A stretch of 64,000 nucleotides of DNA from JAQBVV01 sp965249205 (GTDB lineage: Bacteria > Acidobacteriota > Vicinamibacteria > Vicinamibacterales > UBA2999): positions 620,001-684,000 of the forward strand of contig CBDFLL010000005.1 of NCBI GenBank assembly GCA_965249205.1, given 5' to 3'. The translations under genes were made by a program, and so were the position numbers. How positions within the stretch are numbered: the stretch's first letter is position 1; each line of letters starts with the position of its first letter. The notes beneath the pieces were generated by a model, which was given only the letters and a program-made list of their open reading frames with translations, did no database searches and had not been told where the DNA came from. Shown here one piece after another: positions 17,582 through 26,736 of this stretch.

Positions 17582-18217
17582 TTACGTTTTCTTCTTCCGG
17601 CGAACAACCCGCCCCTTCTCGCTGCCGGTGATCCCGAGTTGCACTCCGGTGCCGATCGCGCCGATCAGGAGGCACGCGAACGGCAGCCACTGCTGACCGG
17701 GCGCCGGATTCATCGGATACGCGACCCACACATCGACGTTCACCGCAGCCTCCAGCGCGGTCTGATTGCCGATCAGCGCCAGCGCGCCGACAATCATCGT
17801 CCACGCTCCACCGAAGCCGGTGCCCACGATGATGAAGTAGCGCTGCAGATACATCGACGCGGCGGCGCCCGCGATCGCCATGAAGATGACGGCGAGAATG
17901 TGGGGATCCCGATCGCCGGCCGCCAGCAACAGATGCGCAGAAACGGCCCCAAGGCCGGCGCCAATCAACGCCACGCCGACGAAATAGGCCGCGATGAGTA
18001 TGCCCGCGCCCACCAGTCCACCGACGACCGCCGCGATGACCATCGCGCCGGTGTCGCCCACGCCGAAGACCGAGCTTGCGGCCAGCGACCCTAGGATGAA
18101 CCCGAAAATCGCCAGCACGATACGGAACAGGCGATAGCCGAAAAAGCAGGCGCCGATCCCGCCGACAAGCAGCACGATCGCCGCAGGTAACTGGTACGAG
18201 GCCGGCAGCATGGTCAC
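17582..18217 (-). CDS. DUF4203 (TMEM198-like) multi-pass membrane protein
   Basis: This 211-residue, very hydrophobic protein has about seven predicted membrane spans rich in Gly and Ala (AIVLLVGGIGACFFGYRLFR, MVIAAVVGGLVGAGILIAAY) and a basic C-terminal tail (EKGRVVRRKKKT). The pattern and length match DUF4203/TM7S3-TMEM198 N-terminal domains. The biochemical role in bacteria is unknown. It is the first chromosomal gene next to the island and lies downstream of recR on the same strand, so it may be read through from the dnaX cluster. Confidence 0.7.
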   Translation of the reverse strand: MTMLPASYQLPAAIVLLVGGIGACFFGYRLFRIVLAIFGFILGSLAASSVFGVGDTGAMVIAAVVGGLVGAGILIAAYFVGVALIGAGLGAVSAHLLLAAGDRDPHILAVIFMAIAGAAASMYLQRYFIIVGTGFGGAWTMIVGALALIGNQTALEAAVNVDVWVAYPMNPAPGQQWLPFACLLIGAIGTGVQLGITGSEKGRVVRRKKKT

Positions 18218-18268
18218 TCTCGAGTCGCCTTCAACGCGTCAGAGATACGGGGCGGGCCATCGATGCGT

Positions 18269-18865
18269 TCAAATGTCCCGTCGCCCTTCCATGGCGCGGG
18301 TCATCGTCACTTCGTCCGCGTACTCCAGGTCGGAGCCAACCGGCACACCCATGGCAATTCTCGAAGCACGCACTCCCAGTGGCCGGAGCAGCCGCGCCAG
18401 ATACAACGCCGTCGCTTCACCCTCGACGGTTGGGCTGGTGGCCAGAATGACCTCGTCCACACCACCTGCACCCGCACGCTCGAGCAGGCCCTTGATCTTC
18501 AGGTCATCAGGACCGATGCCCTGTAGCGGCGACAACACACCCATCAGCACGTGATACAGACCGCGGTACTCACGCGTCTTCTCGACCACCATGACGTTCT
18601 GCGGCTCCTCGACCACACAGATGACACGCTGGTCTCGCACTGCCCCAGTACAGAAGACGCACGGATCGACCGCGGTGATGTTGTTACACGTGGAGCAGTA
18701 GGTCACCTGCTCTTTCACGTCCCGAATCGCGTCGCACAGCTGCTCGGCATCATCACGTGGATTCTTGAGCACGTGAAACGCCACGCGCTGCGCACCCTTG
18801 GCGCCGATGCCGGGAAGTTTCTGAAGCTGCTCGACCAGCCGAGAAAGCGGTTCAGGCAGCGACAA
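18269..18865 (-). CDS. recR: Recombination mediator protein RecR
   Basis: This 198-residue protein starts LSRLVEQLQKLPGIGAKGAQR (helix-hairpin-helix), then has a four-Cys zinc motif (YCSTCNNITAVDPCVFC) and a Toprim domain (ICVVEEPQNVMVVEK). It loads RecA in the RecFOR pathway. The start is a TTG at 18865 immediately beside a CTAG where the repeat element ends. In the uninterrupted ancestor the ybaB TAG stop would directly precede this TTG. The element ends with AAGGA about 11 nt upstream and may supply a ribosome binding site. Gene order dnaX-ybaB-recR is conserved across bacteria. Confidence 0.97.
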   Translation of the reverse strand: MSLPEPLSRLVEQLQKLPGIGAKGAQRVAFHVLKNPRDDAEQLCDAIRDVKEQVTYCSTCNNITAVDPCVFCTGAVRDQRVICVVEEPQNVMVVEKTREYRGLYHVLMGVLSPLQGIGPDDLKIKGLLERAGAGGVDEVILATSPTVEGEATALYLARLLRPLGVRASRIAMGVPVGSDLEYADEVTMTRAMEGRRDI

Positions 18866-19073
18866 CTAGGGGCCTGTCCTTGTCATGTGGAGGGTGGATT
18901 TCGGAGCGCGGCGCCAGGCTGACCAGGCGCGACGACCGACCATATTGGCCATCTTCGACGGAGGAGCAACGCCGGCAGGCCGGGGCCGCCGCCGTGCGGA
19001 CTCTGCGCGGTGGGGTGGAGTCGGGATGCCCCGCCCGAAAGGCACTTTAGACATGACAGGGACAGCCCACTAG
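18866..19073. repeat. CTAG-flanked palindromic repeat element, copy A
   Basis: This 208-bp element is bounded by CTAG at both ends. Its inverted arms read GGGCCTGTCCTTGTCATGT on the left and GGGCTGTCCCTGTCATGT on the right arm's reverse complement. The core shares GGCGCGACGACCGA, GGAGGAGCAACGCCG and GCGCGGTGGGGTGGAG with the other copies. It sits between ybaB and recR; the right CTAG supplies the ybaB stop codon. No transposase is encoded. Confidence 0.85.
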
Positions 19074-19366
19074 AGTCCCGGAATGTTCAAACCGCCCATG
19101 AGTCCACTCATCGACTGTCCAAGTTGCTCGTCGACCTTGCGGCCGGCGTCGTTGACCGCGGCCACGATCAGGTCTTGCAACATCTCCACGTCCTCCTTGG
19201 AGACGACCTCGGGATCAATCCGGATCGACTCGAGCTGCTTGGTGCCATTGACGGCGACGGTCACCATGCCGCCGCCGGCCGTCGCCTCGACACGCATCTC
19301 GGCCATCTGCGTCTTCAGACGCTCCTGCATGTCCTGCGCTCGCTTCATCATCGCTTGTATATCCAC
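19070..19366 (-). CDS. ybaB: Nucleoid-associated protein YbaB/EbfC
   Basis: This 98-residue protein of the YbaB/EbfC family contains MMKRAQDMQERLKTQMAE, VEATAGGGMVTVAVNG and IDPEVVSKEDVEMLQDL. It forms tweezers-like dimers that bind DNA and is nearly always encoded between dnaX and recR. The GTG start lies 2 bp after the dnaX stop. The TAG stop is part of the CTAG at the end of repeat element A. Confidence 0.95.
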   Translation of the reverse strand: MDIQAMMKRAQDMQERLKTQMAEMRVEATAGGGMVTVAVNGTKQLESIRIDPEVVSKEDVEMLQDLIVAAVNDAGRKVDEQLGQSMSGLMGGLNIPGL

Positions 19367-19368
19367 GG

Positions 19369-21198
19369 CTACATCTCCTCGACATCTTTGATTTCAGCCG
19401 GAAACACTTCAAGCATCGCCTGGACCGCGGACGAGGACATCGCCTCGGCCTTCAGGTCTCGGGCGCCAGTCGTACCAGCCTCCGGCGGCGCGCCTTCCGC
19501 AGCTGGCGGCGGTACGTTCGGCGGCGGTGCCGCGCCCGACGCGCCCTCGGCAGCCTGCACCGCGGTGACGGTAATACGCCGGCCAGCCAACCGCTCCGCG
19601 GCCGACTCCAGCCACGACCGCGTTTGGTTGAACTGGTCGTGCAACGCGCGGTGCGTCGGTAGAAACGTGAACGTGATGGCGTCAGCCGACACCTCGATGC
19701 GCTGTGCCTGCGCGACCACGGTGTTGTAGAAAAAGCCCTTCCCGCTGCGCACCGCGGCCAGGAACGCATCCTTCAACTGACCGCCATCGACCGCAGTGGC
19801 CGACGCTGGCGGCGCGCTTACGGGCGCTGTCGTAGACGCGCTGGCAGACGTTTTAGCAGACGCTGTGGTGGGCGCTGTGGTGGGCGCTGTGGCGGGCGCC
19901 GCCCCCTTGACCGCCCTGGGCGCAGACGCACGGGGCGTCGCAGATGCCGGCGTGCGTGTCGCGGCGCGGGACTTGGTCGTTGCGGTCGCACGCGGCGAGG
20001 GCGAACGTGCTGCTGAAATTCCGCCTGGCGATCCGGAACCGGCGCCCGGCAGCTGCACGCCGCCTCCCCCGCCCATCTGTGCCATCCACTCGGTCAGCGG
20101 CACCAGCTTGCGCAGGTGCATCCACCGAAGCAGCATCATCTCGAAGTGGTAGCGAGGCTGCGAGGCGTTGCGGATGTCCAGCTCCGCCTTGGAGAGCAAC
20201 TCAAACGCGCGCATCAGATCTTCACGCGAAAAGTGTGCCGCCAACCCCATAAGCTGCTCGCGCTCGTCATCGGCCAGTTCGCCGCCGCCGGCACGGGCCG
20301 GATCCACCGACAGCACCATCATGTCGCGCACCACGCGGGAGAGTTCCCGGCACACCAGCTTCAGGTCGTGCCCAGACTCCACGGCGCTATCGGCCAGGGC
20401 AAAGGCACGAGGCCCATCCTCGGCCACCACCGCCTCGAGCAACTGAAAGAGCAGATCGCGGCCCACCAGACCGAGCACCACCGAGACCTCGTCGACGCTG
20501 ATGGTCTGACCGGCAAACGCCATGACCTGGTCGAGCGCACTCTGCGCGTCTCGCATGCTGCCCTCGGCCGCGCGGGCGATCAGCGCCAGCGCGGCGTCCG
20601 GCACCTCCAGCGCCTCGGCATCGGCGATCTTCCGAAGCTGTTCGGTGATCGCCTTGGCCGGGATCGTGCGGAACTCGAATACCTGCGACCTCGACAGAAT
20701 CGTGTCAGGGATCTTGTGCTGCTCGGTCGTCGCCATCATGAAGACGACGTGGGGGGGCGGCTCTTCGATCGACTTCAACAGTGCGTTGAAGGAGTGTGAC
20801 GAGAGCTGATGCACCTCGTCGATGATGAACACCTTGTACTTGTCGCGCACCGGCGCCACGGCGAGACCCGCCAGCACCACTTCGCGAATGTTGTCCACTT
20901 GCGTGTGACTGGCGGCGTCGATCTCGAGCACGTCCATGTCCCGCCCCTGCGTGATCTCCATGCAGGCATCACACGTGCCGCACGGATCTGGGGTGGGGCC
21001 CTGGACGCAGTTCAGCGCCTTGGCCAGAATACGCGCGGTCGTGGTCTTGCCAGATCCACGAGGACCGGCAAACACGAAGGCATGCGCAAGGCGGGCATTG
21101 GCGATCGCGTTACGCAGCGTGCGCGTCACAGGCTCCTGCCCGATGACCTCGTCGAACCGCTGGGGACGCCATTTCAGCGCCAGGACCTGGTAGGCCAT
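19369..21198 (-). CDS. dnaX: DNA polymerase III subunits gamma/tau
   Basis: This 609-residue clamp-loader ATPase starts MAYQVLALKWRPQRFDEVIG. It has Walker A (GPRGSGKTT), a zinc module (CGTCDACMEI), Walker B/DEVH (VFIIDEVHQLS) and the sensor-1 region. A Pro/Ala/Thr-rich linker occupies about residues 385 to 480, followed by a C-terminal domain that would bind the alpha subunit. It loads the beta clamp during replication. No obvious slippery A-tract for a gamma product is seen. It is followed 2 bp later by ybaB and preceded by the SRP RNA. Confidence 0.97.
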   Translation of the reverse strand: MAYQVLALKWRPQRFDEVIGQEPVTRTLRNAIANARLAHAFVFAGPRGSGKTTTARILAKALNCVQGPTPDPCGTCDACMEITQGRDMDVLEIDAASHTQVDNIREVVLAGLAVAPVRDKYKVFIIDEVHQLSSHSFNALLKSIEEPPPHVVFMMATTEQHKIPDTILSRSQVFEFRTIPAKAITEQLRKIADAEALEVPDAALALIARAAEGSMRDAQSALDQVMAFAGQTISVDEVSVVLGLVGRDLLFQLLEAVVAEDGPRAFALADSAVESGHDLKLVCRELSRVVRDMMVLSVDPARAGGGELADDEREQLMGLAAHFSREDLMRAFELLSKAELDIRNASQPRYHFEMMLLRWMHLRKLVPLTEWMAQMGGGGGVQLPGAGSGSPGGISAARSPSPRATATTKSRAATRTPASATPRASAPRAVKGAAPATAPTTAPTTASAKTSASASTTAPVSAPPASATAVDGGQLKDAFLAAVRSGKGFFYNTVVAQAQRIEVSADAITFTFLPTHRALHDQFNQTRSWLESAAERLAGRRITVTAVQAAEGASGAAPPPNVPPPAAEGAPPEAGTTGARDLKAEAMSSSAVQAMLEVFPAEIKDVEEM

Positions 21199-21254
21199 TT
21201 CGGATCAATCAGGGCACACGCGAAGGTGGAAGTGGCACGTGCGGTTGCACGTGT

Positions 21255-21380
21255 GGTGGGCCCCACCGCGACCCGGTGCACCTGCGGCACCCCAGGGTCC
21301 GCTTAGCGCTGCTGCCTTCCGGCCCTGACGCGGTTCGCAGGCTGAAGTCGCACAGGGTCCGGGCCGCGGTGCGGCCCACC
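21255..21380 (-). ncRNA. ffs: Signal recognition particle RNA (4.5S type)
   Basis: The minus strand contains the universally conserved SRP domain IV sequence GTCAGGGCCGGAAGGCAGCA, with flanks (CCTGTGCGAC, GCGGACCCTGGGG) that pair. The outer ends GGTGGGCC and GGCCCACC close a long hairpin. The location beside dnaX is the classic one. A TATACT at 21389 to 21394, overlapping the stop of the upstream gene, is a plausible -10 box. A GCACGTG hairpin lies just downstream, at about 21,236 to 21,253. Confidence 0.95.
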
Positions 21381-21386
21381 AAACCG

Positions 21387-22400
21387 TCAGTATAGCAGGC
21401 GCGTCACCAGCCGCTCATACAGGCCGACCGCCTGATGCAGTTCGTCGATCGCCACGTGCTCCTCGTCGGTATGCGCCACGTGGATTGACCCTGGACCGAG
21501 CAGCATCGGCGTCCCCCAGTTACCCAGGAGCGGTACGTCGGTGGTGTAGGCAAACACCGCCGTCTCGAAGCCAGGCACGGTGTGCATGCGGACCGCAGGC
21601 ACATCCAGCACGTGCTCGACGGCCACAAGGCCGTCCACCACGGCGAGCGCAGCCAGGACAGGGGCCGCCGCACCGACGATCCTGAACATCAGCTCGGCCG
21701 ACGCATGCGCCGACACGACATTGGGCGCCACGCCGCCCTCGATCAGGCCCACCGAATAGTGTGTGCGGCCAAGCAGCGGGTCCTCCGGCAGATCCAGGCC
21801 TCGAATGACCATCAGTGCGTCGAGCAGCTTGTCAATCGCTGATTCGCCAAGCTCCGGAAAGGCCGAGTGCGCGGCACGTCCCTTGGCGTGCAGCCGCACG
21901 CGCAACACACCCCTGGTGGCCGAGCCGAGCCGATTGTCCGTTGGCTCGCCGTTGACGAGATACGACACGCTGGCGGGCGCATGCGCGTTGGCAACCGTCG
22001 CGCCCTCGCAGCCGCGCTCCTCGCCAACGACAAACAGTAGCGCGAATCGCCGTTCGCCGACAGCGCGCAGCCGCTCGGCCGCCGCGACCTGCGCGGCCAG
22101 GATGCCCTTGGCGTCGCATGACCCCCGCCCGAACAGCAGGCCGCGCTCCTCCCGGCTCGGAAAGAACGGTGGTACGCAATCGAAGTGAGTAGACAGGACG
22201 ACGCGCGGCGCCTCGTTCAATCGTGCAAACACGTTGAATCGACCGTCGGCGACCGGCTGCTCCGTCACATCGTACCCGCGGTTACGAAGCGTACGCGCGA
22301 GCACTGCGCCGGCCTCTGCTTCCTTGCCTGTCGTGGAATCGATGTCGATGAGGCTGCGCGCCAACGCCACCGGGTCGATGGCCTCAGGTGCGTCCATCAC
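21387..22400 (-). CDS. M20-family metallopeptidase/deacylase (DapE/ArgE-like)
   Basis: This 337-residue protein shows the M20 metal site: STHFDCVPP, FGRGSCDAKG, VVGEERG with the catalytic Glu, and HVAHTDEEH near the C-terminus. A dimerisation domain lies between (AKGRAAHSAFPELGE). It hydrolyses an amide such as N-succinyl-diaminopimelate or N-acetylornithine. It follows asd-lysC-dapB-dapA on the same strand with only a 35-bp gap, so a role in diaminopimelate/lysine synthesis (dapE-like) is the best inference, but the exact substrate cannot be read from sequence. Confidence 0.8.
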   Translation of the reverse strand: MMDAPEAIDPVALARSLIDIDSTTGKEAEAGAVLARTLRNRGYDVTEQPVADGRFNVFARLNEAPRVVLSTHFDCVPPFFPSREERGLLFGRGSCDAKGILAAQVAAAERLRAVGERRFALLFVVGEERGCEGATVANAHAPASVSYLVNGEPTDNRLGSATRGVLRVRLHAKGRAAHSAFPELGESAIDKLLDALMVIRGLDLPEDPLLGRTHYSVGLIEGGVAPNVVSAHASAELMFRIVGAAAPVLAALAVVDGLVAVEHVLDVPAVRMHTVPGFETAVFAYTTDVPLLGNWGTPMLLGPGSIHVAHTDEEHVAIDELHQAVGLYERLVTRLLY

Positions 22401-22434
22401 GCACGCTCCGCGCGCGTCGGCTGGGCGAAGCTGG

Positions 22435-23355
22435 TCACACGCGCGACGCCGAGCCCAGCAACTTGAGGTCCTGCATCACGGTTGTGATTCTGTCGCGAGC
22501 CGCTGGTCCGGGGGACACGAGCGGAAGGCGGTAGATCTCTTCGATCAGTCCCATGGCCGCCATCGTCGCCTTGATCGGGATTGGGTTGGATTCGACGAAG
22601 TTCGCCTCAAGGAACGGGAGGAGCCAGGCATGCAACCGACGGGCGGCCGGGAGATCGCCCTTCTCCGCCAACTCGATAATCTGCACCATCTCGCCAGGGA
22701 TCGCGTTTGACGCGACTGAGATCAGCCCACGGCCCCCGATCGCCATGACGGCGAGGGCCAGCGGGTCGTCACCGCTCAGGAGGAAAAACTCGTCAGGCGC
22801 CGCGCGCAGGACGTCGCTCATCTGCACGACGTTGCCGGAGGCTTCCTTGATACCCACGATGCTCGGCAGGGCGGAGAGGCGCGTCACTGTCCCGACCTCG
22901 AGGTTCACGCCGGCCCGACCGGGCACGTTGTACAGCACGATCGGCAGCGACGTGCTCGCAGCGATCGCCGCGTAGTGCTGAAACAGCCCCTCCTGCGTGG
23001 GCTTGTTGTAGTACGGCGTCACCGACAGTATGCCGTCGGCGCCCACACGCTCGAACTCCTGCGCCAACGCGATCACGCCCCGGGTGTTGTACCCACCAGC
23101 ACCGGCGAGTACCGGCACGCGGCGGGCGGCTTCGTGCACGACCAGTTCGACCACGCGAACCTTCTCGTCGTGGCTGAGCGTTGGCGCCTCGCCAGTGGTC
23201 CCACACGGAGACAGAAAATGGACGCCCGCGTCGATCTGCCGGCGCACCAGGCGACGCACAGCCGCCTCATCGACCGAGCCGTCCTTGGTAAACGGCGTGA
23301 CCAGCGCGGTGCCGAGACCCGTGAATGGCGTACGCGTCATGTCCTCAGTATTCAT
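22435..23355 (-). CDS. dapA: 4-hydroxy-tetrahydrodipicolinate synthase
   Basis: This 306-residue TIM-barrel aldolase condenses pyruvate with aspartate semialdehyde. It has the substrate-binding CGTTGEAPTLS, the catalytic Tyr segment SVTPYYNKPTQEGL, the Schiff-base Lys in GIKEASGN, and GDDPLAL. Two Met starts are possible, at 23355 and 23340. It lies 14 bp after dapB in the lysine cluster. Confidence 0.95.
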   Translation of the reverse strand: MNTEDMTRTPFTGLGTALVTPFTKDGSVDEAAVRRLVRRQIDAGVHFLSPCGTTGEAPTLSHDEKVRVVELVVHEAARRVPVLAGAGGYNTRGVIALAQEFERVGADGILSVTPYYNKPTQEGLFQHYAAIAASTSLPIVLYNVPGRAGVNLEVGTVTRLSALPSIVGIKEASGNVVQMSDVLRAAPDEFFLLSGDDPLALAVMAIGGRGLISVASNAIPGEMVQIIELAEKGDLPAARRLHAWLLPFLEANFVESNPIPIKATMAAMGLIEEIYRLPLVSPGPAARDRITTVMQDLKLLGSASRV

Positions 23356-23369
23356 CTCCGCAGGCGCGG

Positions 23370-24050
23370 CTATCCCGACGACTGCCCACCTCTGAGCACG
23401 TCGGCCATCGTGTACCAGCCCCTACGCCCCTGGACCCATCGCGCGGCCAGCAGCGCACCCGCCGCGAAACCGCGGCGATCCCGTGCTGTGTGCGTCAGCT
23501 CGATCGTATCCGACGGACCATCGAAACCGATCGTGTGAATGCCGGGAATCGCGCCGGCCCGTGTGGATGACATGTCGATCGGCCTGTCGTATGCCGCACC
23601 GACCATGCCATCGCGCAGGACCAATGCCGTGCCTGATGGCGCGTCGATCTTTGCAGCGTGGTGGGCTTCGTGAATCCAGGCATCGAACTGCGTCTGCGGC
23701 GCCATCAACCGCGCCGCCTCGGCGACCATGAGCTGGAACAGGTTCACACCGATCGAAAAGTTCGCGGCGGCCACCACGCCGAGGCCGGCCCGCTCCGCCG
23801 CCTGACGCAAGTCGGCCTCGTGGCCCGCCCAGCCGGTCGTCCCGATCACCGCGGGCAGCTGTCGCTCAACGTAGCGCGCGAAGTTCGTTCGCAATGCGTC
23901 GGCCGTGGAGAAGTCCACGGCGACATCCACCGGCACGGTCCAGTCGCCGGTATCGACGTCGATGCGTCCGGCCACCTCGCAGCCGTGCGCGGGGGCCAGT
24001 TCCTCGATGAGCCGTCCCATCGTGCCGTAGCCCACAAGTAGAATCCTCAT
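23370..24050 (-). CDS. dapB: 4-hydroxy-tetrahydrodipicolinate reductase
   Basis: This 226-residue enzyme has an N-terminal nucleotide-binding loop (LLVGYGTMGR) and the conserved catalytic segment EAHHAAKIDAPSGTAL with His, Lys and SGT. It reduces the product of DapA in diaminopimelate synthesis. It is slightly shorter than the E. coli enzyme but has every core motif. Its ATG overlaps the lysC stop by 4 nt (ATGA), indicating coupled translation. Confidence 0.95.
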   Translation of the reverse strand: MRILLVGYGTMGRLIEELAPAHGCEVAGRIDVDTGDWTVPVDVAVDFSTADALRTNFARYVERQLPAVIGTTGWAGHEADLRQAAERAGLGVVAAANFSIGVNLFQLMVAEAARLMAPQTQFDAWIHEAHHAAKIDAPSGTALVLRDGMVGAAYDRPIDMSSTRAGAIPGIHTIGFDGPSDTIELTHTARDRRGFAAGALLAARWVQGRRGWYTMADVLRGGQSSG

Positions 24051-25426
24051 GCGAAGAACTCCTCGTGTAGTCGGTGCATCGCGTGTGGGAGGTCGGCCTC
24101 GCGGAGGATTACCGTGATATTCCGACGCGACGCCGCCTGAGAAATCATCCGCAGTGGGACCTCCTCGAGTACGCCGATGGCGCGCGCGCCAATGCCCGGC
24201 TCAGCACGCAGGCGATCGCCGACCGCGCAGAGTAGCGCCATGCCCGGCTCCGACGAGACATCGGCGAACTCCGACAACGCGGCCACAATCCCCTCCAGGT
24301 AACGGCGGTCGTCAACGGTCACTGACACGCTGACCTCTGATGTCGTGACCACGTCCACCGCCGTCTCGAACCGCTCGAAGATCTCGAAGACCTTCCGCAG
24401 AAAGCCATAGGCCATCAACATCCGACTGGACGTGATGTCGACGACGGTGAGGCCGCCTTTGGCCGCCATTGCCGTCAGCGGATCGCCATCCGCTGCCGGC
24501 TCGGCCGTGATCAGCGTACCTCCCCCTTCCGGTTTCCGCGAGTTCAGAATCCGCACCGGGATACTGCGCTCCATCGCCGGAAAGAGCGTGCTCGGATGCA
24601 GGACTTTCGCGCCGAAATAGGCCAGCTCAGCGGCCTCCCCGAACGACAGCCGCGGCACCAGGCGCGACTGCGGCACCACGCGTGGATCCGCGGTGAGCAT
24701 CCCGTCCACATCCGTCCAGATCTGGATCTCCGAGGCACCAGTGCCAGCCCCCACGATCGCGCCGGAATAATCTGATCCGCCGCGACCAAGCGTGGTCGTC
24801 TGCCCCTCCACGGTTGCGCCCACGAAGCCACCGAGCACGGGGATGCGGCCCGCATCAACAAGTGCGACCACTGAGCTTCGCAGAGCCGCCGTCGTTTCGT
24901 TCATCAGCGGCGTCGCCCTCGTATGGTTGCCGTCAGTGACAATCACACGGCGTGCGTCCACCCATTCGCCCGGCAGTCCCGCGTGCACGAGCGCCGCGGC
25001 GATGATCCGCGAGCTGAGCAGTTCGCCCACCGCCGCGACAACGTCGCGCGTACGAGCGGACACCTCACGAAGGACGGCCAGCGTCTTGACGATGGCAACG
25101 AGCGCCTCGAACTGCTGGTTGATGTGCGCGGTGAGAGCAACCACCTCCGCTGGTCCGTCCCGACCGGCGTGGCCGCCGAGCAGGGTATGCGCCGTCTCCA
25201 GATGCCGCCGGCGCAAGTGCTCGACCTGCTCGAGTGCCGGCTCCGATCGGGAGGCACCGGCCTCCTCCGTCACCGCGAGCAAGGTGTTGGTGACCTGACT
25301 CATCGCCGACACGACGAGCACGGGCCCACGGCCGCCGCGCGCGTGTGCTGATCGCGCGATGCCGATCAGGCGTCGGATGGCTTCGGGATCGGCGACCGAT
25401 GTGCCGCCGAACTTCTGCACGACCAT
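24047..25426 (-). CDS. lysC: Aspartate kinase
   Basis: This 459-residue protein starts MVVQKFGGTSVADP, the nucleotide-binding signature of aspartokinases. It continues with GRGGSDYSGAI and the FGEAAELAYFGAKVLHP substrate site, then two ACT domains (about residues 310 to 459) that bind lysine or threonine for feedback inhibition. It phosphorylates aspartate, the first step of the pathway. The frame is open further upstream to 25615, but that extension lacks family similarity; the ATG at 25426 is the right start. Confidence 0.95.
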   Translation of the reverse strand: MVVQKFGGTSVADPEAIRRLIGIARSAHARGGRGPVLVVSAMSQVTNTLLAVTEEAGASRSEPALEQVEHLRRRHLETAHTLLGGHAGRDGPAEVVALTAHINQQFEALVAIVKTLAVLREVSARTRDVVAAVGELLSSRIIAAALVHAGLPGEWVDARRVIVTDGNHTRATPLMNETTAALRSSVVALVDAGRIPVLGGFVGATVEGQTTTLGRGGSDYSGAIVGAGTGASEIQIWTDVDGMLTADPRVVPQSRLVPRLSFGEAAELAYFGAKVLHPSTLFPAMERSIPVRILNSRKPEGGGTLITAEPAADGDPLTAMAAKGGLTVVDITSSRMLMAYGFLRKVFEIFERFETAVDVVTTSEVSVSVTVDDRRYLEGIVAALSEFADVSSEPGMALLCAVGDRLRAEPGIGARAIGVLEEVPLRMISQAASRRNITVILREADLPHAMHRLHEEFFA

Positions 25427-25521
25427 CTGGTCAATGGATGGCTGGGTCAACGCGTCGGCATCACCGGTGTCACCGGGGCGATCACTCGCCGGTACCGGTG
25501 GACAGTCGCCATGCCAGTCCC

Positions 25522-26670
25522 CTAGCCGGCGACCTGCGCGACCGCGCGATCGCTCGTTTCGGCGGCGCCGATGATGATGCGCAGCACGCGGCGCAGCGGC
25601 TCTGCCGCACCCCACAGGAGCTGATCGCCGACGGTGAAGGCCGACAGATATTCCGGCCCCATCGCGAGCTTGCGCAGGCGGCCGACGGGCACGCGCAGTG
25701 TTCCGGACACCGCAGCCGGCGTCAGCTCGCGTAGTGACGCCTCGCGCTCATTCGGCACGACATGCACCCACTGGTGTGCACCAGCGATCATCGATTCGAT
25801 CTCCAGGAGCGGAATGTCGCCGGTCAGCTTCACGGTCAGTGCCTGACTATGGCTCCGCATTGCGCCGACGCGCACGCAGATCCCATCAACCGGGATCGGA
25901 GAGCGCTCACGGCCCAGGATCTTGTTGCCCTCCGCCATGGCCTTGGCCTCCTCCTTGCTCTGGCCGTTGCCAAGATCCGCGTCGATCCACGGCAGCAGGC
26001 TGCCCGCCAGCGGATACCCAAAATGCTCAATCGGCAGGCTTGGGCCGCGCAGCGTCTCGGTGACCGTGCGGTCGATATCAAGGATGGCCGACGCCGGATC
26101 GGACAGACCCTCCGCTGCCGCACCGTGCACCACGCCCATCTGCGACACCAGCTCGCGCATGTTCTTCGCACCGGCACCAGAGGCGGACTGGTACGTCATC
26201 GCGGTCACCCACTCGATGACCCCGGCCTTGAAGAGCCCCGCGATCGCCATGAGCATGAGGCTGACCGTGCAATTGCCGCCGATGAAATCGGTGACCCCGG
26301 CCTTGAGCGCGGCATCGATGACGTCTCGGTTGACCGGATCCAGCACAAGCGCCGCGTGGTCCTTCAACCGCAGCGTGCCTGCGGCGTCGATCCAGTGGCC
26401 GGACCAGCCAGCCCCGCGCAGCTTGGGATGCATCTCGGCGGTGTAGTCGCCGCCCTGGGACGAGATCAGGACCTCGCAGCTCATGAGGGCCGTCAGATCA
26501 CGCGCGTCCTTGACCGGAGGTGCCGGCTTGCCAATCGCCGGAGAGTCCGCACCGGCCTGCGACGTGGAAAAGAACACTGGATCGATGAGGTCGAAGTCCC
26601 GCTCCTCGCGCATGCGCTGCACGAGCACGGAGCCGACCATCCCGCGCCAACCGATAAGTCCTACCTGCAT
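25522..26670 (-). CDS. asd: Aspartate-semialdehyde dehydrogenase
   Basis: This 382-residue enzyme has an NADP-binding N-terminus (GLIGWRGMVGSVLVQRM), the catalytic Cys in IGGNCTVSLML and the conserved TYQSASGAGAKNM. Its length and the GWRGMVG motif resemble the Gram-negative Asd type. It makes aspartate semialdehyde for DapA. A strong ribosome binding site, AGAGGAG, precedes the ATG at 26670. A TATCAT box is about 25 bp upstream. It is the first gene of the lysine cluster; a 95-bp gap separates it from lysC. Confidence 0.95.
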   Translation of the reverse strand: MQVGLIGWRGMVGSVLVQRMREERDFDLIDPVFFSTSQAGADSPAIGKPAPPVKDARDLTALMSCEVLISSQGGDYTAEMHPKLRGAGWSGHWIDAAGTLRLKDHAALVLDPVNRDVIDAALKAGVTDFIGGNCTVSLMLMAIAGLFKAGVIEWVTAMTYQSASGAGAKNMRELVSQMGVVHGAAAEGLSDPASAILDIDRTVTETLRGPSLPIEHFGYPLAGSLLPWIDADLGNGQSKEEAKAMAEGNKILGRERSPIPVDGICVRVGAMRSHSQALTVKLTGDIPLLEIESMIAGAHQWVHVVPNEREASLRELTPAAVSGTLRVPVGRLRKLAMGPEYLSAFTVGDQLLWGAAEPLRRVLRIIIGAAETSDRAVAQVAG

Positions 26671-26736
26671 ATGTCTCCTCTTAGCAGCCCTTCATGATAG
26701 CAAGGCTGCGACAGTCAGGCGATCAGCGCGACGTAG

